Positions 16,681-26,299 are shown, counted from the first letter of the stretch. The stretch is DNA of 29,119 nucleotides from Aphodosoma sp044433285 (GCA_044433285.1 JAWXTU010000019.1:1-29119), one strand, 5' to 3'. Notes: generated from the letters alone by a model not told the origin. Program-made: numbers and translations.

Positions 16681-18691
16681 GTATTGCGATATTATAACAT
16701 TCGATACTATTTGAATTAAATAACTCTTCAAACATAAGTGCATTTTCATACCATACCGCTTTGGTTAATATAACATATTGCGGAGAAATAAATTGAAGGA
16801 GTCTATCTGTTGGGTAGACTCCTTTATCTATTATAAGATAGTCCACCTCTATCGGATTTCCTTTATTTATTTTATAGTTAAAAATATCATCATCACATAG
16901 CACCATATAACTCTGATTATCAAACTCAAAACAACTATTCATCCGATCGTTAATTTGTATATGGTTGTTTAAGTTATTAATATCTATTGATAACTTATTA
17001 GTGTCATTTACAATAAGTTGTGAAATAGAATTTTTGTGATATATTGTTTCAAAACTGATGATAATTAAAACTGAAAAAGCTACCACTACTTTTGCAACAG
17101 ACAATACCCTATTCTTATTGCTATTTTCAAATGCAACAATAGCCTCAGCAATGAAATAGAGACAAAGATATATAATAATACATTGCAAAAGAGATATAGT
17201 ACCCTCAGCTACACTTAATGGTAAAGCTGATATCCCCTCTACAAGATAATTAAATGCAGAAAGTAAATAATTTATCACAGTGCCAATAAAAATGGAGATA
17301 TAAGGGATAAAACTACAAATAAGGGCGATAAATCCACCAAAAAAGATAATTGGAGCAAATAGAGATACGATTAAATTGGTGAATATAAAATATATAGGTA
17401 GCTGATGGAAATGAAAAATAACAATTGGCATCGTAAGTATTTGAGCTGCAAGAGCTACATTTATTACTAGAACCAACCACCTCAAAGCTGTATTCTCTAT
17501 TTTATCTACGAGCATTAATTTATTCAATCGAGGTAAAAAGAAGAGAATTGAGATATATGCTAAATAACTCAACTGAAAACCCACATCGAAAAGAGTATTA
17601 GGATTGACAATTAAAAGGATAGTAGCTGAAATAAATATAGCATTTGACACTTTATAGCGCAAACCAGCCATTTGCATAAAGAGCATCAACGAAAATATAA
17701 ATGTAGCACGCACGACAGATGGAGCTAATCCAGTAAGTGAAGCATAAAACCACATCAATAATATACCACATAATACAACGAGCCATCTATTTCGTTTTGT
17801 AGGTATATACCTTAATAACAGAAATATAAGAGCGAAAATATACCCTACATGCATACCACTAACTACTAGAATATGAGATGCACCTGCAGATGAAAAATAG
17901 TTTTTCTGTTCGGTTGACAATAGAGCTTTCTCACCAAGAGTAATTGCAGAGAGAATTGCGATATTATCCTTATCAATATCCATTAAACTAAAACGACTAA
18001 CCAAATATGCCTGCAATTGATTAAGTCTAGTAGCTAAATTTTTATGTGAATCTATATCTGTTATAAAATAACTCTCTGGATTTATAAAAGCGACTCCACA
18101 TATACCTTTACGTTTCAAATATTTATCATAATCAAAACCCAATGCTTGCGAACTATAATTCGCGGGAGCTATTTTTGCTTTTATCAGTAAATTAGTAGCT
18201 ATATCTATCTGAGATACTTGTGTTGAAGTGGAAATCGTATCTTTTTTAATGTATAAAATGAACTTCTCGTTTTCAAGCTCTTTGGATATCGAATCAAAAC
18301 CCTCAATCACCTTACATTGAACACTATAAGTATTTGATTTCTCTACAGGTATTTCAACTGTTTCTACAAGATAAATATGCTCTTTATTCTCTATATCAAA
18401 AGTTGCATCGAGAGAGTTCTGTTGCAATAAAAATCCGCCTGCACCAAACATTAATAATAATATTATTAACGAAGAACACCACCCTCTATATCGTACGATA
18501 CTGAGAGTGGTGAAAATTATATATAATACGCTTAATGCTAGAGCTATAAAGAAAAACACTAGAAAAAATATAGAACCAATATTTAAATATTCAGCAACTA
18601 AAATTCCAGAAGAGAACGCTATAAATATCTTCGGAAAAAGAGTTGTAATATTTGATATGAGCGTATTAGACTTATTATCTATGCTGTTCAC
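16652..18691 (-). CDS. comEC: ComEC/Rec2-family DNA-uptake channel protein
   Basis: A 679-residue polytopic membrane protein of the ComEC/Rec2 family, which forms the inner-membrane channel for single-stranded DNA in natural transformation. Two or three membrane segments lie in 20-92, followed by a soluble DUF4131-like/OB-like region (about 100-215) and the Competence domain (about 245-520) with SHILVVSGMHVG at 272-283, GLAPSVVRATF at 321-331 and many hydrophobic helices. The C-terminal 130 residues look like a reduced metallo-beta-lactamase-like tail without an HxHxDH motif, so nuclease activity is not expected. The start is GTG at 18691, overlapping the DUF4301 stop by 17 nt and implying translational coupling. 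Downstream it overlaps convergent panB. Confidence 0.88.
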   Translation of the reverse strand: MNSIDNKSNTLISNITTLFPKIFIAFSSGILVAEYLNIGSIFFLVFFFIALALSVLYIIFTTLSIVRYRGWCSSLIILLLMFGAGGFLLQQNSLDATFDIENKEHIYLVETVEIPVEKSNTYSVQCKVIEGFDSISKELENEKFILYIKKDTISTSTQVSQIDIATNLLIKAKIAPANYSSQALGFDYDKYLKRKGICGVAFINPESYFITDIDSHKNLATRLNQLQAYLVSRFSLMDIDKDNIAILSAITLGEKALLSTEQKNYFSSAGASHILVVSGMHVGYIFALIFLLLRYIPTKRNRWLVVLCGILLMWFYASLTGLAPSVVRATFIFSLMLFMQMAGLRYKVSNAIFISATILLIVNPNTLFDVGFQLSYLAYISILFFLPRLNKLMLVDKIENTALRWLVLVINVALAAQILTMPIVIFHFHQLPIYFIFTNLIVSLFAPIIFFGGFIALICSFIPYISIFIGTVINYLLSAFNYLVEGISALPLSVAEGTISLLQCIIIYLCLYFIAEAIVAFENSNKNRVLSVAKVVVAFSVLIIISFETIYHKNSISQLIVNDTNKLSIDINNLNNHIQINDRMNSCFEFDNQSYMVLCDDDIFNYKINKGNPIEVDYLIIDKGVYPTDRLLQFISPQYVILTKAVWYENALMFEELFNSNSIECYNIAIQGAFINTVH

Positions 18692-20189
18692 GCAATAGGT
18701 CGTTTACTGTTTTAACTGGATTGAATGTAGCTACAGGAACTTCAACAAATATTGTATTCCAATCGCTCATAGCTCCATTCCAAAGTCCTGGCAACTCTAA
18801 TGCTTTTAACTCTTTGCCATTTTTAGATTTTTCTGAGATAAAACCAGTATTCTTATCTACATAATCCAATAGATTAAATTTCTTGCCTTTATAGTTTTTC
18901 AATGAACATACCAAATCAACTGGATTAAAGTGAGTGCTTACTTTTAGCATCTCTACATTTGCATTACAAGAGGTGTCAATTTGCGAACTTTCTAGGATTT
19001 GAGGTGATGCTGTTCCGTCAAAATTATAAGCAACAAACGGACCACCACCAGGTTCTCCCTCGTTTTTAACCATACCGCAAACACGAATTGGGCGGTTAAG
19101 TTTATTTTTCAAATATTCTACCTTTTCTGCTATAGTTGCTTGCGAAATAGTATTGTTTTTTACACACAACGTGTTTTCGCAGAAAAATAACGCCTCATCC
19201 ACCATTTTATCGGTAGCACCACCCTCTTCTATTGTGTTTAAATAGTTAAATATAGTCTCTTGAGTTTTAACCAAAACACCAGCAATAAGAGATTTAAAAT
19301 CTACTGTAATCTGTTTAATTCTATCAGGCACTACATTGTCAATATTCTTTATAAAAACAATATCAGCATCAATATCATTTAGATTTTCGATAAGCGCACC
19401 GTGCCCACCTGGTCTGAATAAAATAGAGCCATCAGCCTCTCTGAATGGTTGATTATCAGCTGTAGCTGCTATTGTATCTGTAGAGCTTTTTTGTTCAGAG
19501 AAACTCACTGAAAATTTCACCCCATATTTAGATTCATAATCAGCGATGATATTATCTACAAGAGCTTGAAATAGCGGTTTATGTTCAGGTGATACTGTAA
19601 AATGTACATTTACCTCATTATTCTTATTTTTGGTATAAAGCACACCCTCCACCAATTGCTCTTCAAATGCAGTACGAGGAGTTGTATCATAATTATGAAA
19701 TTTCAATAATCCCTTTGGGAGAGAACCATAATTCAAACCCTCCTTACCCAAAAGAGTTTTTATAACATCAACTTTTCTTCCAGATTCTATAAGATTGTCT
19801 ATACTATCGCCTTTAACCGCTATACATTTATCATTAAGCTCATTATAAAATGCAAATGAATGAATACCAACAAAAAACTTACTAATAGCACTAGTCTCTA
19901 CAGCCGAATCTGCATATTCAAATAGATCTTTGAACATACGACTAGCAGCCCCAGAAGCTGGAACAAACTTAACAATTGTATTATCTTTCTTTAGAAAATC
20001 ACTCCATCCATTCAATAGGATTTTAGAATTTTCCTCATTTAATGACAATATACCATTACCATAAGTTGCTGAATTCTCTATTTTAAGAAACTCAAAACCA
20101 TTTTCAATATCAAACAACTGCTTTTCAATTGTATCTACTTGAATAGATTTTTGTTTGAATTGCTCTAAATCTTGTGCTGTAAATTTCAT
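18675..20189 (-). CDS. DUF4301 family protein, possible nucleotidyltransferase-like fold
   Basis: A 504-residue soluble protein of the DUF4301 family, known mainly from Bacteroidetes. Strong blocks are KFVPASGAASRMFK (74-87), RPGGHGALIENLN (259-271), FIKNIDNVVPD (279-289) and VKNEGEPGGGPF (about 380). The glycine-rich GGHGALI..NLN followed by IKNIDN resembles the sugar-binding and metal-binding regions of UDP-sugar pyrophosphorylases, and PASGAASRM could play the part of their nucleotide loop. This is my inference from motifs, not established. It lies between a secreted unknown gene (48 nt upstream) and comEC (17-nt overlap), in a run that also includes malQ. A palindrome is 20 nt before the ATG. 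Confidence 0.8.
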   Translation of the reverse strand: MKFTAQDLEQFKQKSIQVDTIEKQLFDIENGFEFLKIENSATYGNGILSLNEENSKILLNGWSDFLKKDNTIVKFVPASGAASRMFKDLFEYADSAVETSAISKFFVGIHSFAFYNELNDKCIAVKGDSIDNLIESGRKVDVIKTLLGKEGLNYGSLPKGLLKFHNYDTTPRTAFEEQLVEGVLYTKNKNNEVNVHFTVSPEHKPLFQALVDNIIADYESKYGVKFSVSFSEQKSSTDTIAATADNQPFREADGSILFRPGGHGALIENLNDIDADIVFIKNIDNVVPDRIKQITVDFKSLIAGVLVKTQETIFNYLNTIEEGGATDKMVDEALFFCENTLCVKNNTISQATIAEKVEYLKNKLNRPIRVCGMVKNEGEPGGGPFVAYNFDGTASPQILESSQIDTSCNANVEMLKVSTHFNPVDLVCSLKNYKGKKFNLLDYVDKNTGFISEKSKNGKELKALELPGLWNGAMSDWNTIFVEVPVATFNPVKTVNDLLREQHR

Positions 20190-20209
20190 AGATTTTTTAG
20201 ATTTAATTA

Positions 20210-20226
20210 GTGAGTAAAAAACTCAC
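20210..20226. repeat. Perfect short palindrome before DUF4301
   Basis: GTGAGT (20210-20215) and ACTCAC (20221-20226) flank five A. On the coding strand it reads GTGAGTTTTTTACTCAC and ends 20 nt before the DUF4301 ATG, the same spacing as the GGGGACTTCTAAAA-type copies before other genes. It may be a diverged member of that family. Confidence 0.4.
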
Positions 20227-20237
20227 ATCAGATTATA

Positions 20238-21131
20238 TTACCTTCTTCTTTTTTTCTTTTTAGATTTTACCTTGATATCCTCTTTTAATACCCACTTATC
20301 TTTTTTAAGTACAAGAGAATCAAATGACATATCTGGTCCTAACATAGGAGTTCCATCATCGTACTCTCTACCAGAATCAGAAAGATGGTTGAATAATATT
20401 TTCTTTTTACCTTCTGATTTCAAACTCATTACCATACCCACTGGATATTCAAATACCTCACGCATTTGACGACGATTTTCAAGACCAGTAAAGGCAGCTG
20501 CACCTAGTTTTACACTTTTGCCTGAAAATGACAATATATCTATAAATTTATATTGTCTTTCTGCATCACAAGCGTATCCTAGAGCAAGATAAGCATCTTT
20601 ACCTCTACTATCTTTCATATGAAGTAATTCATAATAGACAGCACCATACCAATCTTTTTCACTAACCGTACCTGTAGTTTTTGGTTTGAAAGGGATACCT
20701 TGTGCTAAAATGTAAGTATTACCATCTTTGTGTTGGAAGATATTGTAATATTGACTAGAACCATCTGTTAATAATATATTCCAATAAAAAACTGTTACTT
20801 TCTCATCATTAGATTGTACCATACCAAACGGTATTGATTGTTCTTCTTTTTGTGACTGCTTTCTATCTGCAACACGTTTAATACGGTTAAACGAATATTC
20901 TGCTCCATAAGCATAATATACCATATCAACCATTTTAGCTTGTATAGAGTCTGCAATAACAAATTTCTCTTGATTTGTTTCAGCAGCATTCACTTGAGTA
21001 AATAGGGCTACCAATTCAGTTTCAATTGTTCGTAACTCTCTTGAAGACAGCGTTTCATCATCTGCCTCTTGCGCCGTAGCATTAAAAACCACAGCAAAAA
21101 TCATACTAAAAATAAATAGCGTTCTTTTCAT
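20238..21131 (-). CDS. Secreted protein of unknown function
   Basis: A 297-residue protein with a clear signal peptide (about 1-20, cleavage near TAQ). I do not recognise a domain. The mature part begins with a helical, charged segment (about 22-100), then a mostly beta-like region with a periodic aromatic pattern (VTVFYWNILLTDGSSQYYNI, AVYYELLHMKD, KFIDILSFSGKSVKLG). The C-terminus is strongly basic, ending KSKKKKRRR. No lipobox and no transmembrane anchor after the signal. It lies 26 nt after malQ and 48 nt before DUF4301, so it is probably co-transcribed with them. Its size and export suggest a periplasmic protein; function open. Confidence 0.75.
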   Translation of the reverse strand: MKRTLFIFSMIFAVVFNATAQEADDETLSSRELRTIETELVALFTQVNAAETNQEKFVIADSIQAKMVDMVYYAYGAEYSFNRIKRVADRKQSQKEEQSIPFGMVQSNDEKVTVFYWNILLTDGSSQYYNIFQHKDGNTYILAQGIPFKPKTTGTVSEKDWYGAVYYELLHMKDSRGKDAYLALGYACDAERQYKFIDILSFSGKSVKLGAAAFTGLENRRQMREVFEYPVGMVMSLKSEGKKKILFNHLSDSGREYDDGTPMLGPDMSFDSLVLKKDKWVLKEDIKVKSKKKKRRR

Positions 21132-21157
21132 AATTTTTTTAGTTTATGTGTTTATTA

Positions 21158-23716
21158 TTATAAGGTTATCGGCATTCTCCAGCACCAAATGTGTTTTGGA
21201 TTACTTGGGTCATTAATTCTCTCATTATCAGCATTGTTTACTATATATTCCTCATCACAAGCCATATAGTCTTGCCATGGCAAAATAGTTAACATACTAT
21301 TGTTATATATCTCACGGTTTACGATATCTGTTGCAACTTTAGCTGTTAATTCGGTTGGAGCTTTTCCAGCACTAAATACTGTTAATTGATCAAAATATCT
21401 TTGAGTAACATCACTATTCTCCTTCCACCATTGTCTTAATGTACTGGTATCGTGTGTACCTGTTGAACTAACAGCCAAATAAGGCATTTTATTTTGATCA
21501 ACAAATTCAGCATCAATCTGTTTAGGCATACGTTCAATCTCCAAACTTAAAATTTTCAATTGCCACATAACAGAGGCAACACAATCTGGCACCATACCCA
21601 AATCCTCCCCACACACAAGCATATCTGTGCGACCAACCAATGGTGGCATTTTTCTTAAAGCTTCTTTTTCCCACTGAATCAAATGTCTGCGATAGAAATA
21701 ATCATTATGTATTGATTTAATTACATTCTTTTCGTGATCGCTCAAAGTTGAATAACTATAACTTTGATAGACATTAATGCGAGGGTGAAAATAGTTATGA
21801 TGATATGAATCTTCAATAAAAATCACCTCACAGTATAGCGACAAAAGTTTATCCAATTCTCCTTGTTGCGTTGGGAGCATATTATTCACTGTAAAGAAAT
21901 CAACAAGAGCCTTTTGAGTATTAAATTCTGGTTTAAATTCATACTTATCAAATGCTTTTTGATGAAAATATTTGGCAGCAATCGCATTGCTATCTGTTGC
22001 GAATAGAGTATCTAATCTCTCTTTTGTGATATACGGGTTGATATATCTATCTCTATCAAAATAAATTCCGTTGTGCTCAATCTCTGTAACACTCAAAGGC
22101 ATAGTCGGATTAAAATACCCTAATAAGCCTAGAACAGCATGAGATGGTATCTCCCAGATACGGAAAAATCCTAATATATGGTCGATACGAAAAGCATCAA
22201 AATATTTCGACATATTGTCGAATCTATTCTTCCACCATTTAAATCCATCTTTCTCCATCTCAGTCCAATTATAGGTCGGAAAACCCCAATTTTGACCATT
22301 AACAGAAAAATCATCTGGCGGTGCACCTGCTTGTTTATCCAAGTTAAACAGTTGAGGATTAACCCATGCATCAACACTTCTAGCACTTATACCAATAGGT
22401 AAGTCACCCTTTAGTACTACACCATTATTATGTAGATATTCAACCGTTTGAATCAGTTGTTTATCCAAATTAAACTGTAGATAATAATAAAACGAAATCT
22501 TTTCGAGATATTGTTTAGCATATTTTCTAACCTCTTTTGCATTATATGTTGAATATCCCCCCCATAAAGTAGTATCATCAGAGCCAAAATCGTCTCTGAG
22601 TGAGCTATATACCGCATAATCTACAATCCAACTAGCATTATCTTTTACAAATTTCTTAAAATCTTTATCAGAAATAATATCTTTGTAGTCTTCTGTAAAT
22701 TTGGCAAAAGCATACTCATTTTTCAACTCATTAACAGCCACATAGTCAACATTATCAAGTCTATTTAGCTCTTCTCCTCTTTTAAGGAACTTTTTATACA
22801 ACCCCTTATCTTTCAACTCTCCAAGAGCCTTCATATTAAGATACATTGGATGCAATGCGTTAACAGAGTTGGCTTTATATGGATAAGAATCCAATTCGGT
22901 CAAAGTAGATGTAGTATCGTTGATTGGGAGAATTTGTATAATCTTTTGTTCTCTTTCAACAGCCCAATCACACATTTTTCTGAGGGTATAAAATTCACCT
23001 ACACCCCAATTATCATCACTACGGAGAGAAAATACTGGTATCGCCACACCATGAGCTTTCCAAGTAAAATCTACACGAATAGTATTTGTTAACAGCTTAT
23101 TACCAACAACATATACAAAACGCCTATTTTCACCACTCTCCCAACGCACCTTTGTTTTGTCATCTTTAGAGTAAATAATATATTTATACTCTCTACCCGA
23201 AATATTGCTATCTGCTGGCACTTTCAACCACCACATACAATTAGATGAAGGAGTTAGATTAACCATCTTTGATTGATCCCAATTACCTAGAAAATCACCA
23301 TCACCAATAAGAGCTACAGATTCATTTTTTTCTACACCAGGAGCAAAGAGAATAATCATCATCTCATCCTCTTTGATTACTGGAATAGGTTTAATTTTAG
23401 CTTGACACATTAAGCATTTAGTAAAAGGTGCTGTATTGAAGAGAGTTAATATATCATTATATATATAAGTATCTTCAACCACCAAACCATTTTTATGCTT
23501 TGGTACTACCCTATTTTTTTGTGCATCATACCTCTTAGTACCATCTGCCTCTTCGAGATAGTAGGTATATTTAATTTCTGATTTCTCTGCTATTTCTATT
23601 TCACAAGCCCACAAACCATCATTAATATAGCGCATAGTATATATATCACCATTAGCTATCTCAACAAACAGATTTTGTCCAAATTCAGTATTGCAATGCA
23701 ACAAAAATTTTACCAT
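21158..23716 (-). CDS. malQ: 4-alpha-glucanotransferase with two N-terminal CBM20 domains (DPE2-like)
   Basis: An 852-residue GH77 amylomaltase that moves alpha-1,4-glucan segments between maltooligosaccharides and glucose, in the cytoplasm (no signal peptide). Two starch-binding CBM20 domains cover about 1-100 and 118-215. The GH77 barrel starts near 225. The catalytic nucleophile is Asp512 in FDAFRIDH, the acid/base is Glu704 in CGEDLGMVPD, and His755-Asp756 in STHDTSTL complete the site. A large insertion between nucleophile and acid/base (about 550-690), together with the tandem CBM20, is the layout of plant cytosolic DPE2. It lies 30 nt after nrdJ and 26 nt before the secreted unknown gene. 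A palindromic repeat copy fills the gap 13 nt before its ATG. Confidence 0.95.
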   Translation of the reverse strand: MVKFLLHCNTEFGQNLFVEIANGDIYTMRYINDGLWACEIEIAEKSEIKYTYYLEEADGTKRYDAQKNRVVPKHKNGLVVEDTYIYNDILTLFNTAPFTKCLMCQAKIKPIPVIKEDEMMIILFAPGVEKNESVALIGDGDFLGNWDQSKMVNLTPSSNCMWWLKVPADSNISGREYKYIIYSKDDKTKVRWESGENRRFVYVVGNKLLTNTIRVDFTWKAHGVAIPVFSLRSDDNWGVGEFYTLRKMCDWAVEREQKIIQILPINDTTSTLTELDSYPYKANSVNALHPMYLNMKALGELKDKGLYKKFLKRGEELNRLDNVDYVAVNELKNEYAFAKFTEDYKDIISDKDFKKFVKDNASWIVDYAVYSSLRDDFGSDDTTLWGGYSTYNAKEVRKYAKQYLEKISFYYYLQFNLDKQLIQTVEYLHNNGVVLKGDLPIGISARSVDAWVNPQLFNLDKQAGAPPDDFSVNGQNWGFPTYNWTEMEKDGFKWWKNRFDNMSKYFDAFRIDHILGFFRIWEIPSHAVLGLLGYFNPTMPLSVTEIEHNGIYFDRDRYINPYITKERLDTLFATDSNAIAAKYFHQKAFDKYEFKPEFNTQKALVDFFTVNNMLPTQQGELDKLLSLYCEVIFIEDSYHHNYFHPRINVYQSYSYSTLSDHEKNVIKSIHNDYFYRRHLIQWEKEALRKMPPLVGRTDMLVCGEDLGMVPDCVASVMWQLKILSLEIERMPKQIDAEFVDQNKMPYLAVSSTGTHDTSTLRQWWKENSDVTQRYFDQLTVFSAGKAPTELTAKVATDIVNREIYNNSMLTILPWQDYMACDEEYIVNNADNERINDPSNPKHIWCWRMPITL

Positions 23717-23729
23717 AATGCCTAATTAT

Positions 23730-23746
23730 TTTAGAAATCCCCTTTA
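23730..23746. repeat. Palindromic leader motif copy, nrdJ-malQ gap
   Basis: Plus strand TTTAGAAATCCCCTTTA fills most of the 30-nt gap between the nrdJ stop and the malQ ATG, 13 nt before malQ. Relative to transcription it is inverted compared with the copies before etfB, panB and pepO, but the motif is nearly self-complementary. Confidence 0.55.
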
Positions 23747-26299
23747 TTATCCACATTTAGAATAGCCACATGAGCTACAACTCAAACACCCCTCTTTCAT
23801 AATAATTGTCTCTTGATCACAATTAGGGCATTTCATACCAACAGCCTCTGTCCCATCTGGTATATATCTCTTAAGAGCTCTTTCAACACCTGCTTTCCAA
23901 GTATTAATCGACTCGCTATCCAACTGAAGACCAGCAACTAAATCAATTACTTGATCAATTGGCATACCATAGCGCAACACCCCAGATATAAGTTTTGCAT
24001 AGTTCCAAAACTCCTTATCAAACTTATGCGATAGACCTTCAATTGTTGTTTTGTATCCTCTAGAGTTACGATATTGGAAGTCATAACGACGTTTTCCATC
24101 CTCCTCAAACTCATCAGTCTTTATAATAATACCCTCAGTAACAGATTTTGGTAATAATAGACCCTCTTCATCATCAGCAAGACCAGTAAAAATTTCAAAA
24201 GGTTTACCATCTTTCAATCCCACAAAAGCAATCCACTTCTCTTTCTTATTTTGGAAGCGTACAATATCACAATTCAATATCTTCGGACGTTCGTAGTTTG
24301 ATGTTGGATAACAAACACAGCGCTTATCCTCTTTCTCTTTATCCTCATCTTTTGTAGATTTGGCCGAAACTAATACCCCTGCTCTCGAGCCATCACGATA
24401 AATAGTACACCCTTTACATCCACTTTTCCAAGCCTCCATATATAGTTGAGATACAAGCTCTTCTGTTGTAGTTGAAGGCAAATTGATAGTTACACTAATA
24501 CTGTGATCAACCCATTTTTGGATTCTACCTTGCATCTTCACCTTCATCAACCAATCTACATCATTTGCAGTAGCTTTATAGTAAGGCGAATTTTTAAATA
24601 ATTCATCTTGCTCCTCTTCTGTATAACGCTTATCTACATCATACCCATTAGTGCGCATCCATTCAGCAAACTTATGATGGAACACGATATATTCTTCCCA
24701 AGTATCCCCCTCATCATCAACAAAATCAATTCTCACATTAACATCATTTGGATTTACTTTTCTGCGACGTTTGTATATAGTCATAAAAGCAGGTTCAACA
24801 CCAGAAGTAGTCTGAGTCATCAAACTAGTAGTACCAGTAGGAGCAATTGTCAAACAAGCAATATTACGACGACCATATTTAACCATATCGTTATATAGTT
24901 GCTCATCAACACCTTTCAATCTAAGAATAAAAGGATTATTTAGCTCTCTATCCTTGTCAAACACCTCAAAAGCACCACGCTCTTTAGCCATAATAACACT
25001 AGAACGATAAGCCTCTACAGCAATCACCTTGTGTACCTCTTCAGAAAAATCAGTACCAGCCTCAGAACCATATATCAAACCCATTGCAGCAAGCATATCA
25101 CCCTCTGCAGTAGTTCCCACACCAGTTCTACGTCCTTGAATTGTCTTATTTTTTATTTTCGACCACAATTCATATTCAGTACGTTTTACAATATCAATTT
25201 CTGGGTCAGATATGATTTTATCTAAAATCTTATCAATTTTTTCAATTTCAAGATCAATAATATCATCCATAATACGCTGTGCAAATTGCACATGTTTACG
25301 GAAAAGATCAAAATCAAATTTAGCTTGACTTGTAAATGGATTATTTACGTAAGAGTATAGATTTATAGCTAATAGTCTACAACTATCATATGGACAAAGA
25401 GGAATTTCGCCACAAGGGTTAGTTGAAACTGTACGGTAACCAAGGTCGGCATAACAATCTGGCACTGACTCTTTTATGATAGTATCCCAGAACAATACAC
25501 CAGGCTCTGCACTCTTCCATGCATTGTGTATAATTTTATCCCATAACTCTTTGGCTTGAATTGACTTAACCAAAGTTGGATTTTCTGAATATATAGGGTA
25601 TCTTTGTTCGTAGGTTGTATCTCCCTCCACAGCGCGCATAAATTCGTCATCAAGTTTCACTGAAACATTTGCACCAGTAACCTTACCTTGTTCGAGTTTA
25701 GCATTAATGAAATTTTCAGAATCTGGGTGATTAATAGAGACAGACAACATCAAAGCACCACGACGACCACCTTGAGCCACTTCGCGAGTAGAGTTTGAGT
25801 ATCTCTCCATAAAAGGAACGATACCAGTTGAAGTAAGAGCAGAATTTTTAACAGGAGAACCCTCTGGACGAATATGACTAAGATCGTGCCCTACACCACC
25901 GCGGCGTTTCATCAATTGCACTTGCTCCTCGTCAATTTTAAAAATACCGCCATATGAGTCGGCAGAACCATCTATACCAACCACAAAACAGTTAGATAAT
26001 GAAGATACTTGAAGATTATTTCCAATACCAGTCATCGGACTACCTTGAGGAACGATATATTTAAATTTATCGAAAAGATCGAATAGTTCTTGTTCTGTCA
26101 AAGGGTTTGGATATTTAGCTTCAATTCGAGCCACCTCTCTTGCTAAACGTCTGTGCATATCAGCTGGTGTTTTTTCATATAAATTACCATCTGAATCTTT
26201 CAACGCATACTTGTTAACCCAAACTTGAGCTGCTAATTCATCACCCTCAAAATATACTTTTGAGGCTTCACGCGCTTCATTTTCATTAATTTTTTCCAT
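23747..26299 (-). CDS. nrdJ: Adenosylcobalamin-dependent (class II) ribonucleotide reductase
   Basis: An 850-residue enzyme from the ATG at 26299; an in-frame TTG two codons upstream is less likely. It reduces ribonucleotides to deoxyribonucleotides with vitamin B12 as radical source. Seen are the first redox Cys104 in LSNCFVVG, the RRGG substrate loop near 132-135, the active-site NPCGE with Asn294, Cys296 and Glu298, the CRLLAINLYSYV block after it, and GCTIYRDGSRAG near 625. The C-terminal Cys-rich tail (CPNC, then CLSCSSCGYSKCG) matches the zinc-ribbon or thiol shuttle of long NrdJ proteins. No N-terminal ATP cone is evident. It is the first gene of the run to comEC. No cobalamin riboswitch is recognisable in its leader. 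Confidence 0.95.
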   Translation of the reverse strand: MEKINENEAREASKVYFEGDELAAQVWVNKYALKDSDGNLYEKTPADMHRRLAREVARIEAKYPNPLTEQELFDLFDKFKYIVPQGSPMTGIGNNLQVSSLSNCFVVGIDGSADSYGGIFKIDEEQVQLMKRRGGVGHDLSHIRPEGSPVKNSALTSTGIVPFMERYSNSTREVAQGGRRGALMLSVSINHPDSENFINAKLEQGKVTGANVSVKLDDEFMRAVEGDTTYEQRYPIYSENPTLVKSIQAKELWDKIIHNAWKSAEPGVLFWDTIIKESVPDCYADLGYRTVSTNPCGEIPLCPYDSCRLLAINLYSYVNNPFTSQAKFDFDLFRKHVQFAQRIMDDIIDLEIEKIDKILDKIISDPEIDIVKRTEYELWSKIKNKTIQGRRTGVGTTAEGDMLAAMGLIYGSEAGTDFSEEVHKVIAVEAYRSSVIMAKERGAFEVFDKDRELNNPFILRLKGVDEQLYNDMVKYGRRNIACLTIAPTGTTSLMTQTTSGVEPAFMTIYKRRRKVNPNDVNVRIDFVDDEGDTWEEYIVFHHKFAEWMRTNGYDVDKRYTEEEQDELFKNSPYYKATANDVDWLMKVKMQGRIQKWVDHSISVTINLPSTTTEELVSQLYMEAWKSGCKGCTIYRDGSRAGVLVSAKSTKDEDKEKEDKRCVCYPTSNYERPKILNCDIVRFQNKKEKWIAFVGLKDGKPFEIFTGLADDEEGLLLPKSVTEGIIIKTDEFEEDGKRRYDFQYRNSRGYKTTIEGLSHKFDKEFWNYAKLISGVLRYGMPIDQVIDLVAGLQLDSESINTWKAGVERALKRYIPDGTEAVGMKCPNCDQETIIMKEGCLSCSSCGYSKCG

